Part shown: piece by piece, positions 1 to 5,210 of the stretch
Layout: every line of letters begins with the position of its first letter
Numbering within the stretch: position 1 is the stretch's first letter
NCBI GenBank assembly: GCA_964347265.1
Contig: CAYFXV010000034.1
Coordinates: 1 to 5,223 of the forward strand
DNA length: 5,223 nucleotides
Source of the DNA: CS1-C013 sp964347265
GTDB taxonomy: Archaea; Aenigmatarchaeota; Aenigmatarchaeia; Aenigmatarchaeales; Aenigmatarchaeaceae
Reading direction: 5' to 3'
Notes under the pieces: model-generated
What the model saw: the letters and a program-made list of their open reading frames with translations, nothing else
The model's database searches: none
Told to the model about the DNA's origin: nothing
Translations under genes and position numbers: made by a program

Positions 1-93
1 AGTTGGTTTTTCAAATCTAGATACGGCTAGCTCTTTTATTCTATTATTTAATATGACCGAGTTTCTAAATAACTCGTCCCACTTCTTTTTCAT
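1..93 (-). CDS. Partial CDS, N-terminal 31 codons, unknown function
   Basis: An open frame starts at ATG 93 and runs off the left edge of the window without a stop. It begins MKKKWDELFRN and continues with a mixed charged and hydrophobic, probably helical segment. A stop codon lies in frame two codons before the ATG, so the start cannot be much further upstream. A good archaeal TATA box lies about 40 nt upstream, which predicts a short leader of about 13 nt; I see no Shine-Dalgarno site. The family cannot be recognised from so few residues. That it is a real gene is inferred mainly from the promoter and the open frame. Confidence 0.5.
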   Translation of the reverse strand, partial: MKKKWDELFRNSVILNNRIKELAVSRFEKPT

Positions 94-128
94 TTTCTAG
101 CCGTCTGATAAGAATCTGTTTTCCAAAA

Positions 129-136
129 TATTTAAA
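129..136 (-). promoter_or_regulatory. Archaeal TATA box for the left-edge gene
   Basis: The minus strand reads TTTAAATA here, a consensus archaeal TATA box. With the usual distance of about 26 nt, transcription would start near position 106 and give a leader of about 13 nt before ATG 93. Confidence 0.5.
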
Positions 137-166
137 ACTTGGAGATTAGGGAATCAATTTCAAGAT

Positions 167-340
167 TTAATACTTCATTCTTACCAATGCAGATGCTATG
201 AATCCCATAGCAAGACCTGCTAAGGCTCCTAAATCATATCTTCCATAAATTGCTCCTGCAACCAATCCTAGGAAGAAGAAACCAACAAAAACATATCCTG
301 ACAATTCCTTGCTTTTCTTTTTCGATACCTTTTTTGCCAT
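167..340 (-). CDS. Small two-helix membrane protein (57 aa)
   Basis: The protein starts MAKKVSKKKSKELSG, a lysine-rich and probably cytoplasmic N-terminus. Two hydrophobic segments follow, at about residues 17-33 and 37-51, separated by a short GRYD turn and rich in glycine and small residues (GLVAGAIYG, GALAGLAMGF), as in glycine-zipper helix pairs. It ends soon after the second helix with VRMKY. I chose ATG 340 over an in-frame ATG at 376: the extra 12 residues look non-conserved (a run of isoleucines), MAKK is a typical start, and a TATA-like element lies 26 nt upstream of ATG 340, fitting a leaderless mRNA. The ATG at 376 overlaps the stop of the preceding gene remnant as TAATG, so coupled translation from there cannot be excluded. 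Small proteins with this layout occur in bacteria and archaea, to my knowledge without a known function. Oligomerisation in the membrane is only a guess. Confidence 0.7.
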   Translation of the reverse strand: MAKKVSKKKSKELSGYVFVGFFFLGLVAGAIYGRYDLGALAGLAMGFIASALVRMKY

Positions 341-362
341 GATTATTATTATATGTTTTGAC

Positions 363-370
363 CTTAAAAA
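363..370 (-). promoter_or_regulatory. Possible TATA box of the small membrane protein gene
   Basis: The minus strand reads TTTTTAAG, centred 26.5 nt before ATG 340. The spacing fits a transcript starting at the A of the start codon. The match to the TATA consensus is moderate. Confidence 0.35.
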
Positions 371-375
371 TGCCA

Positions 376-551
376 TTATTTATTCTTTACTAGCTTCAAC
401 AATTTCACAATCCTTTTCTCGTCTATGTCTTTCAGAGAATAAATTTTAATATGCTTCATTGTTTTTCCACTACCTTCAAAAAGTTTAATTTCTTTTTTTG
501 TCAAACCTTTTGTATGAAAACAAGATTAAAATCCCTACTATAACTAATGAA
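376..551 (-). pseudogene. Broken remnant resembling the C-terminus of a DUF1801 protein
   Basis: In one minus-strand frame, positions 525 to 379 encode about 49 residues including GLTKKEIKLFEGSGKTMKH followed by IKIYSLKDIDEKRIVKLL and a TAA at 376-378. This matches my memory of the C-terminal end of DUF1801 (YdhG-like) proteins, where a Leu-x-Gly-x-Gly-Lys-x-Met-Arg-His-Ile-Lys segment is followed by an Asp-Ile-Asp helix. A TAA (526-528) closes the frame upstream. A neighbouring frame continues the resemblance with YSRDFNLVF (about 523-543), so one base may have been lost from the T run near 517-520. That frame is closed at 552-554, and nothing resembling the first half of the domain precedes it. 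The remnant sits 33 bp after the VOC gene on the same strand. The alternative is a tiny intact ORF of 27 codons from ATG 459. The family assignment is by eye and not searched. Confidence 0.5.
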
Positions 552-578
552 TTAAAAAGAAAGGCTCAAAAATTCAAA
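551..578 (-). terminator. Possible T-tract terminator after the VOC gene
   Basis: On the minus strand, just past the VOC stop, there are two pyrimidine-rich tracts, ATTTTTGAG and CCTTTCTTTTTAATT. Archaeal RNA polymerase commonly terminates at such T-rich stretches without a hairpin. In an AT-rich genome this is weak evidence. Confidence 0.3.
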
Positions 579-584
579 TGATTT

Positions 585-968
585 TTATTTGGCTGTTTTA
601 TCTTCTTCCATAATTCCGAAAATATTTCCTTCAGTGTCTTGGCAATATGTGTGGTATCCGATACCTGGAATGGTTTGCTTAGGCATCAATATTTTACCTC
701 CATTTTCTTTAACCCTTTCTATAAATTCATCAATAGAAGGAACGCTTATTGTGTTTACAATGTTTTGTTTGGATTCTTCCCCTTTCATTAATGCACCATC
801 GATCCCAGGTTCACCTTTTTCACCAGTTATAATAAGCCAATAATCCATAGGTCCATATTTTTCAATTTTCCATCCAAATATCTTTTCATAAAATTGCTTA
901 GCCCTTTCAGGATTATCTACACCAATCTCAAAATGTACTACTCTCGGCATTTTATCAACATTTACCAT
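585..968 (-). CDS. VOC-fold (glyoxalase/dioxygenase superfamily) protein
   Basis: A 127-residue single-module vicinal-oxygen-chelate protein with two beta-alpha-beta-beta-beta units. The first unit starts MPRVVHFEIGVDNPERAKQF (M7 onward) and continues FYEKIFGWKIEKYGPMDYW. The second runs from VNTISVPSIDEFIERV to the hallmark DTEGNIFGIMEED. His12 and Glu121 or Glu122 sit where the family places metal ligands. It most resembles the COG3324-type 'predicted enzyme related to lactoylglutathione lyase'; the substrate is unknown. Two starts are possible. ATG 968 overlaps the end of the PspC gene by 7 bp. ATG 950 (M7), 11 nt after the PspC stop, gives the family-typical MPRVVHFEI beginning and may be the true one. 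Neither has a strong Shine-Dalgarno site, so translation is probably coupled to the PspC gene. It is the last intact member of the three-gene minus-strand cluster. Confidence 0.88.
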   Translation of the reverse strand: MVNVDKMPRVVHFEIGVDNPERAKQFYEKIFGWKIEKYGPMDYWLIITGEKGEPGIDGALMKGEESKQNIVNTISVPSIDEFIERVKENGGKILMPKQTIPGIGYHTYCQDTEGNIFGIMEEDKTAK

Positions 969-1165
969 CTATGTTTTGGATTTCTTGGTATTATAAACCA
1001 TGCGATTAAATAAGCTAAAATACCTGTACCATAAGCCAATGTAAACAAAACCCAAAGCAATCTTATAAAAATTGGGTCAATATTAAAATAATCTCCTAAA
1101 CCCCCACAAACTCCACCCAAAACCTTTTCTTTTCCTGACCTATACAATCTTTTTCTCTTTTTCAT
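962..1165 (-). CDS. PspC-domain small membrane protein
   Basis: This 67-residue protein is almost entirely a PspC domain (PF04024 type). A basic N-terminus, MKKRKRLYRSGKEKVLGGVC, leads into the signature GGVCGGLGDYFNIDPIFIRL. One long hydrophobic helix follows (about residues 35-59), broken by GTG and ending AWFIIPRN. In bacteria PspC is a cytoplasmic-membrane sensor of the phage-shock response. In archaea the role of such single-domain copies is unknown and a membrane-stress function is inference. The start is fixed by a GAGGT Shine-Dalgarno site 6 nt upstream, which overlaps the TGA of the preceding gene. The next gene overlaps or follows its stop within a few bases, so these genes are almost certainly co-transcribed. 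Confidence 0.92.
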   Translation of the reverse strand: MKKRKRLYRSGKEKVLGGVCGGLGDYFNIDPIFIRLLWVLFTLAYGTGILAYLIAWFIIPRNPKHRW

Positions 1166-1171
1166 TTTAAA

Positions 1172-1176
1172 ACCTC
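1172..1176 (-). promoter_or_regulatory. Shine-Dalgarno site of the PspC gene, inside the upstream stop
   Basis: The minus strand reads TGAGGTTTTAAAATG. GAGGT lies 6 nt before ATG 1165 and its first bases belong to the TGA stop (1177-1175) of the membrane-protein gene. The arrangement points to one mRNA and probably coupled translation. Confidence 0.65.
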
Positions 1177-1795
1177 AATGAATATTTAATATTCTTTTAG
1201 TAAATATTATAAAATAACCTAATATAAGAAGGAAAAGAAATATCTCCCACAAATTTAAATATAGAAAGTTTGAAATGTGCGCAATTACATTGTTATTAGC
1301 ATAAACATTGATTATATTAAGAAACCATATTGAAATCCAAATTATAAAAATTGCTCCCACTATTTGGATAAAAGGTGAAATTATCCAATAGGTTTTTGGT
1401 AATTTCTTAGAGAGATAAGTACTATAGCCAAAGAAAATAAAAATAGCAAAGAACCAATGAATATTTGTAAAAATAAAACTTGAGATTGCTGTAATAAAAC
1501 TGTTTTTCAAAGGCAAATTGATGAAGTTAAGTATCCATACACCAAACAAAATAAATACTAATCCAAAAACACTTCCAATAATAGGACCCATGAAACCAAA
1601 AGTCCTAAACCACCACTCACTTTCTTCTTTTTCCCATTTTTTTGCTTCCCGTTCAAGCTGAACACTAAATCTTTTTCCAATTCCTTCCATTTCTTCAGCA
1701 AATTCCTTACTTTTTTGTTCTATCCAATCTCCAAAATCTTTTTCTTTCTTCTTTCTCGTATATTTCTTAGGTTTTCTTTTACGTTTTTTTGCCAC
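1175..1795 (-). CDS. Four-helix membrane protein with basic, coiled N-terminal region
   Basis: The proposed product has 206 residues from GTG 1795. It starts (M)AKKRKRKPKKYTRKKK and has a charged, probably helical segment (residues 20-62, with DWIEQKSKEFAEEMEG and the tryptophan-rich SEWWF). Four hydrophobic helices follow at about 68-93, 108-128, 137-163 and 182-200, with the conserved-looking FGFMGPIIGSVFGL at the first. No catalytic motif is visible. I recall archaeal proteins of this layout beside or fused to PspC domains, so a role with the PspC protein in the envelope is plausible inference. The frame stays open to ATG 1897, adding 34 residues, but that would leave 2 bp to the divergent endonuclease gene and would place both TATA boxes inside coding sequence. 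I therefore favour GTG 1795, preceded by GTGA and by a TATA box at 1827-1834. Confidence 0.8.
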   Translation of the reverse strand: MAKKRKRKPKKYTRKKKEKDFGDWIEQKSKEFAEEMEGIGKRFSVQLEREAKKWEKEESEWWFRTFGFMGPIIGSVFGLVFILFGVWILNFINLPLKNSFITAISSFIFTNIHWFFAIFIFFGYSTYLSKKLPKTYWIISPFIQIVGAIFIIWISIWFLNIINVYANNNVIAHISNFLYLNLWEIFLFLLILGYFIIFTKRILNIH

Positions 1796-1826
1796 CTTTT
1801 CACTTAAATATTTAAATAGTTCGAAA

Positions 1827-1834
1827 TATTTAAG
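1827..1834 (-). promoter_or_regulatory. TATA box of the membrane protein-PspC-VOC operon
   Basis: The minus strand reads CTTAAATA, centred 35.5 nt before GTG 1795, predicting a leader of about 9 nt containing GTGA. A second, better-matching TTTAAATA at 1809-1816 is too close to that start to serve it. If it is used, the start codon lies further downstream or the transcript begins inside the gene. Confidence 0.4.
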
Positions 1835-1868
1835 TTCAATTTTTAGGAATGTTTGTAATTGCATTAAC

Positions 1869-1876
1869 TTTAATAA
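1869..1876 (+). promoter_or_regulatory. TATA box of the endonuclease III gene
   Basis: TTTAATAA is centred 27.5 nt before ATG 1900, so transcription should begin at or next to the A of the start codon and give a leaderless mRNA. No Shine-Dalgarno site is present between the box and the ATG, which agrees. Confidence 0.5.
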
Positions 1877-1899
1877 TTTTGTAGTCATTTCTTTCATAT

Positions 1900-2556
1900 A
1901 TGAATAAAATAAAAATCATTCTTAATTACATAGAAAATAAATATGGAAAATATATTGATGCTTCTCATATGAGAAATCAAGATATATTTGAATTATTAAT
2001 AGAAACTATTCTTTCACAAAGAACAAGAGATGAAAATACAGAAAAAGCTGCTGATCAATTATTTGCTGTTGCCAGAACACCAAAACAAATATTGAAGTTA
2101 CCAATGAGAAAATTACAGAGTTTAATAAGAATATCAGGTCCATATAGGCAAAAAGCAAAAAGAATAAAACAAATATCAAAAATCATAATAGAAAAATACA
2201 AAGGAAAGATTCCTAACAATAGAGAAGAATTAATTGAATTGCCAGGAGTTGGTTATAAAACAGCTGATATAGTTTTAATGTATGGTTTTGGAATTCCCAG
2301 AATAGCTATTGATACACATTGTAATAGAGTCCCAAAAAGAATAAGTTTAGTTAATAAGAAAGCTAATGTTGAAGAAGTAAGGGAAAAGCTAGAAAGCTTG
2401 TTCCCTAAAAACAAATGGTATCTAATTAATCTTGGTTTTGTTAGTTTTGGCAAGGAAATTTGTAAGCCTGTAAATCCTTTATGTATTAAAGATTCTAAAA
2501 AATGTCTTTTCTCAAGTTTTTGTAAAGCTTACAAGACTAAAAACTTCAAGGTTTAA
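1900..2556 (+). CDS. nth: Endonuclease III (DNA glycosylase/AP lyase)
   Basis: This 218-residue base-excision repair enzyme removes oxidised pyrimidines and cuts the abasic strand by beta-elimination. The helix-hairpin-helix is ELPGVGYKTADIVL (about 113-126) with catalytic Lys120, and the following IDTHCNRVPKR carries Asp138; both fall at the same positions as Lys120 and Asp138 of the E. coli enzyme. ETILSQRTRDEN (35-46) is the archaeal form of the minor-groove and base-flipping segment. The C-terminus has a four-cysteine iron-sulfur cluster, Cys188, Cys195, Cys202 and Cys208, spaced C-x6-C-x6-C-x5-C. The usual spacing is C-x6-C-x2-C-x5-C, so the loop is four residues longer. Length is normal for the family. 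It is divergent from the membrane-protein operon, is probably leaderless, and overlaps the stop of the next, convergent gene by 4 bp. Confidence 0.96.
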   Translation: MNKIKIILNYIENKYGKYIDASHMRNQDIFELLIETILSQRTRDENTEKAADQLFAVARTPKQILKLPMRKLQSLIRISGPYRQKAKRIKQISKIIIEKYKGKIPNNREELIELPGVGYKTADIVLMYGFGIPRIAIDTHCNRVPKRISLVNKKANVEEVREKLESLFPKNKWYLINLGFVSFGKEICKPVNPLCIKDSKKCLFSSFCKAYKTKNFKV

Positions 2557-2999
2557 GCTGGCATTACTTCTATTTCAAACGTATAGTTTCCTAATTCTGC
2601 ATCTGGTTGAAACATGTGTTCTACATAGAAATAAAGATCTTCTGGTGGAATTGTTATTGGATTTGTTAATCTTTCAGTTTTATTTTCATTTACTATAGAA
2701 AATTCTAAATCTTCTCCACTACCAGCACTTCCAACCATTATTTCAAATGTAATATTAACATTAACTGGTTCATCTATACTGTTTTTTAGTTTTATTTTTG
2801 GAGAATGAACTGTTTCACCTTGATGTACAGTCTTTAGGTCGTAACTTTCATCATTGGAAGAACCATATATATCTATTGATATTCCCTGTTCAACTGTAGC
2901 ATATCCTGTTATTGAACCATAACTTGATATTACAGCCATACCAACAATACCAATTGTCAATAATCCTGTTATTGCTATTAATAAAATTTTTTTGTTCAT
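2553..2999 (-). CDS. Secreted or membrane-anchored beta-rich protein, camelysin/TasA-like
   Basis: A 148-residue protein of unknown function. Residues 1-26 are a short basic end (MNKK) and one hydrophobic helix, acting as signal peptide or membrane anchor. The sequence continues SSYGSITGYATVEQGISIDI and then alternates polar and hydrophobic residues, as in a beta-sandwich: KIKLKNSIDEPVNVNITFEI (69-88), PITIPPEDLYFYVEHMF (114-130) and GNYTFEIEVMPA at the end. There are no cysteines. Three N-glycosylation sequons (Asn82, Asn106, Asn138) lie in the part expected outside the cell. The GYATVEQG-then-beta-strand layout recalls camelysin/TasA-like envelope proteins, also seen in many DPANN genomes; this is by memory and tentative. 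The gene stands alone between two intergenic gaps, and its stop overlaps that of the convergent endonuclease gene. The promoter is not clear; a weak AATAATATG at 3024-3032 is the best candidate. Confidence 0.8.
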   Translation of the reverse strand: MNKKILLIAITGLLTIGIVGMAVISSYGSITGYATVEQGISIDIYGSSNDESYDLKTVHQGETVHSPKIKLKNSIDEPVNVNITFEIMVGSAGSGEDLEFSIVNENKTERLTNPITIPPEDLYFYVEHMFQPDAELGNYTFEIEVMPA

Positions 3000-3074
3000 G
3001 ATTTTTCTAAGAATAAATTATGGCATATTATTCTTTGACCTCTAGAAGTGGTTATAGAATGTTTCCTAGTATTA

Positions 3075-3097
3075 TTTTCATATCTGGTATGGAAAAA
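3075..3097 (-). terminator. Imperfect hairpin after the thioredoxin-fold gene
   Basis: Directly past the stop at 3098-3100, the minus strand reads TTTTTCCATA, then CCAGA, then TATGAAAA. The arms can pair as eight AT-rich base pairs with one bulged C around a 5-nt loop. A T run overlaps the first arm. It could help termination or 3' end stability, but the stem is weak. Confidence 0.3.
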
Positions 3098-3472
3098 TCA
3101 AAAACCTGATTTCTTAATGGCTTCTTTAATAATTTCTTTTGGTGGGTAAGGATATTGTTTGCCTTTATAAAAATAGATTCTACACCCACATCTGCATTCT
3201 TGTTTTACAAACTCAGTTGCTTTTTTTGTATGTTTAACGAGTTCTTCGCAAGGTAAGCATTGTCCTTTTTTAACGTCCTCTTGAATGTCTTTTCCATTAA
3301 TTGTTATGGTTGGTGAACCTACAAATCTATACTTTTTAGCCTTCTTATCTGAGTCAATTAAGATTTCTTCAATATCAGCTTTTACTCCAAGTTCTTTCAA
3401 GCTTTCTCTGATTAATTTTTTGGTTTTTACACACCAAGGACAATCTAAAATATATAAAAGCTGAATTTTCAT
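3098..3472 (-). CDS. Cysteine-rich thioredoxin-fold protein
   Basis: This 124-residue cytoplasmic protein opens MKIQLLYILDCPWCVKT, a beta strand followed by a CxxC redox motif (Cys11, Cys14) at the start of a helix. The cis-proline turn of the thioredoxin fold is VGSPTITINGKDI (Pro54). After that it carries two further cysteine groups, QCLPCEE (Cys72, Cys75) and ECRCGCRIY (Cys93, Cys95, Cys97), then a tail YPYPPKEIIKEAI. The ending CRxY...PP..xIxxAI matches a family of thioredoxin-like proteins often annotated as DsbA-like or linked to alkylmercury lyase; the label is from memory. The extra cysteines suggest a metal site or a second redox centre, which is inference. There is no signal peptide. 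A TTTATAAG box (3494-3501) centred 25.5 nt before the ATG, and the absence of a Shine-Dalgarno site, suggest a leaderless, separately transcribed gene. Confidence 0.85.
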   Translation of the reverse strand: MKIQLLYILDCPWCVKTKKLIRESLKELGVKADIEEILIDSDKKAKKYRFVGSPTITINGKDIQEDVKKGQCLPCEELVKHTKKATEFVKQECRCGCRIYFYKGKQYPYPPKEIIKEAIKKSGF

Positions 3473-3493
3473 AGTATATTTTGTTAATAGAAA

Positions 3494-3501
3494 CTTATAA
3501 A
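3494..3501 (-). promoter_or_regulatory. TATA box of the thioredoxin-fold gene
   Basis: The minus strand reads TTTATAAG, centred 25.5 nt before ATG 3472. This predicts transcription starting at the start codon. It lies in the 76-bp gap after the acetate-CoA ligase gene, so the two genes are probably separate transcription units. Confidence 0.5.
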
Positions 3502-3548
3502 ATCTAAACTAGTTGTTTCAACCAGATATTTTCATATAAGTTAGAATT

Positions 3549-4910
3549 TTATTTTCTTTTTGATATTTTTCCGTATTCATGAAGAATTGTTAAAGCTTTA
3601 ACTGCTCTTTCAGGAGTTGGATAAACAGGGATCCCAAACCTTTCAAGTTTTTTATTTCTCTCTAAAACATACTGACTTCCGGCAGAACAAACAGTTATTG
3701 GTTTTCCAAAGAATTTACAGTCTTTTAAAACATTAACTATGTTATCACTTAGAGTTGGTATCTGCATCAAAGCAATACAAACAACACCAGAAATGTTTTT
3801 ATCTTTTAAAACAACTTCTAAAGTTTTTTGATATCTCTCATCAGTAGCATCACCAGTTATATCAATTGGATTTTTGGTTGATGCATAAGATGGTAAAAAT
3901 GATTTAAGGGCTTTTAATGAAGAATTACCTAAACGAGGAAGTTCTAACCCATATTTTATTGCAGCATCAGTAGCCACAATACCAAAGCCTCCACCATCAG
4001 TTACTATTGCTATTTTATTGTTTTTCAGAACAGGTAGGTTTGCCAAGGCTTTAGCATAATCAAAAATTTCTTCAGAAGATTTAGCTTCAATTATTCCTGC
4101 TTGCTTAAATGCAGCAGAATATATTTGTGCTGATCCTGCTAGAGCTCCTGTATGAGAAGCAACAGCTTCCATACCTCTTTCTGTTTTCCCAGCCTTAAAA
4201 GCAACTATTGGTTTAGTTTTTGTAATTTTTTTAGCAGTTTTTATGAATTCTTGACCATCTCTAACAGATTCTAGATAGATTGCAATGCATCTGGTCGATA
4301 AATCCTTTCCTAAATACTTAATAAGTTCTATTTCATCCACATCTACTTTATTACCTATGGATATAAATTTGGAAACTCCTACACCTTCATGTGCCATAAT
4401 GTCTAATAAAATAGAACCAAATGCTCCAGATTGGGTTATAAATGATATAAATCCATCAGGTGGCCTTTTTAAACGTTTTTTTGGGAAAAATATCATATCT
4501 AAATTCTTTTTATATATACCTATACAGTTAGGTCCTATAATACGTATTTTCTCCTTTTTAGATAATTCTTTAAGCTTTAATTCTCTTTCTTTTTCTCCTA
4601 TTTCAGAAAAACCAGATGATATTATTGTAAAAGCCTTTATTCTCTTTTTAATTCCTTCTTTAATTACATTTAAAACTATTTCTGCTGGGACCACTATTAC
4701 GGCATGGTCAATAGGCTCTTCAACATCTAACACAGAGGGATAAGTGTTTAAACCTAATATTTTTACTGCATTGGGGTTTATAGGGTATATTTCTCCATTA
4801 AAAGAAGATTTAAGGTTTTCCAATATAGTATAACCTATTTTTCCTGGAGTTCTACTAGCTCCCACAACAGCTACAGACTCTGGATTAAAGAATTTGTCAA
4901 AAAATAACAT
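3549..4910 (-). CDS. Acetate-CoA ligase (ADP-forming), alpha subunit
   Basis: A 453-residue subunit of the enzyme that converts acyl-CoA, ADP and phosphate into acid, CoA and ATP, the archaeal route from acetyl-CoA to ATP. Residues 1-95 form a CoA-binding Rossmann domain (FFNPESVAVVGASRTPGKIG, then IYPINP and VIVVPAEIV). Residues about 150-290 are the succinyl-CoA-synthetase-like domain with ITQSGAFG, glutamate 214 in YLESVRDG and the phosphorylated His253 in VASHTGALAGS, equivalent to Glu218 and His257 of the Pyrococcus furiosus alpha subunit. Residues 295-450 hold TDGGGFGIVATDAA and NPIDITGDA. Length and domains match a separate alpha subunit; the ATP-grasp beta subunit is neither fused nor adjacent here. 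A TATA-like AATAAATA lies 27.5 nt before the ATG and no Shine-Dalgarno site is present, so it may be leaderless despite being only 32 bp after the upstream gene. The acyl substrate cannot be told from sequence. Confidence 0.95.
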   Translation of the reverse strand: MLFFDKFFNPESVAVVGASRTPGKIGYTILENLKSSFNGEIYPINPNAVKILGLNTYPSVLDVEEPIDHAVIVVPAEIVLNVIKEGIKKRIKAFTIISSGFSEIGEKERELKLKELSKKEKIRIIGPNCIGIYKKNLDMIFFPKKRLKRPPDGFISFITQSGAFGSILLDIMAHEGVGVSKFISIGNKVDVDEIELIKYLGKDLSTRCIAIYLESVRDGQEFIKTAKKITKTKPIVAFKAGKTERGMEAVASHTGALAGSAQIYSAAFKQAGIIEAKSSEEIFDYAKALANLPVLKNNKIAIVTDGGGFGIVATDAAIKYGLELPRLGNSSLKALKSFLPSYASTKNPIDITGDATDERYQKTLEVVLKDKNISGVVCIALMQIPTLSDNIVNVLKDCKFFGKPITVCSAGSQYVLERNKKLERFGIPVYPTPERAVKALTILHEYGKISKRK

Positions 4911-4933
4911 GGGGAACTATATAGCTTTTTTAG

Positions 4934-4941
4934 TATTTATT
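4934..4941 (-). promoter_or_regulatory. Possible TATA box of the acetate-CoA ligase gene
   Basis: The minus strand reads AATAAATA, centred 27.5 nt before ATG 4910, which fits a leaderless transcript. It lies in the 32-bp gap just after the stop of the EF-Tu domain-like gene, so read-through from that gene is also possible. Confidence 0.4.
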
Positions 4942-4942
4942 A

Positions 4943-5200
<258 letters not shown>

Positions 5201-5204
5201 TAAT

Positions 5205-5210
5205 TCACCT
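5205..5210 (-). promoter_or_regulatory. Shine-Dalgarno site of the EF-Tu domain-like gene
   Basis: The minus strand reads AGGTGA, four bases before ATG 5200, a full match to the archaeal anti-Shine-Dalgarno sequence. It decides the start codon. Confidence 0.8.

Noticed and set aside
480..580. Hydrophobic minus-strand stretch NSLVIVGILILFSYKRF as a possible tiny membrane protein
   Set aside because: It has no start codon after its upstream stop and shares bases with the DUF1801-like remnant; probably a chance AT-rich frame.
589..843. Plus-strand reading frame of 84 codons opposite the VOC gene
   Set aside because: It is antisense to a clear VOC protein and has no recognisable family or start signal.
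1806..1834. Repeated AAATATTTAA motif as an operator pair
   Set aside because: Two copies 18 bp apart are explained as TATA-like promoter elements; no further symmetry supports a repressor site.
2253..2453. Minus-strand reading frame of 66 codons inside the endonuclease III gene
   Set aside because: It lies opposite the catalytic region of endonuclease III; composition is that of a shadow frame.
3080..3529. Inverted 9-bp pair ATATCTGGT (3080-3088) and ACCAGATAT (3521-3529) flanking the thioredoxin-fold gene
   Set aside because: Too short, with no extension of the match, no target duplication and no transposase; chance is a sufficient explanation in AT-rich DNA.
4285..4743. Plus-strand reading frame of 152 codons inside the acetate-CoA ligase gene
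   Set aside because: It is long but antisense to a well-conserved enzyme, with low-complexity serine/isoleucine content and no known domain.
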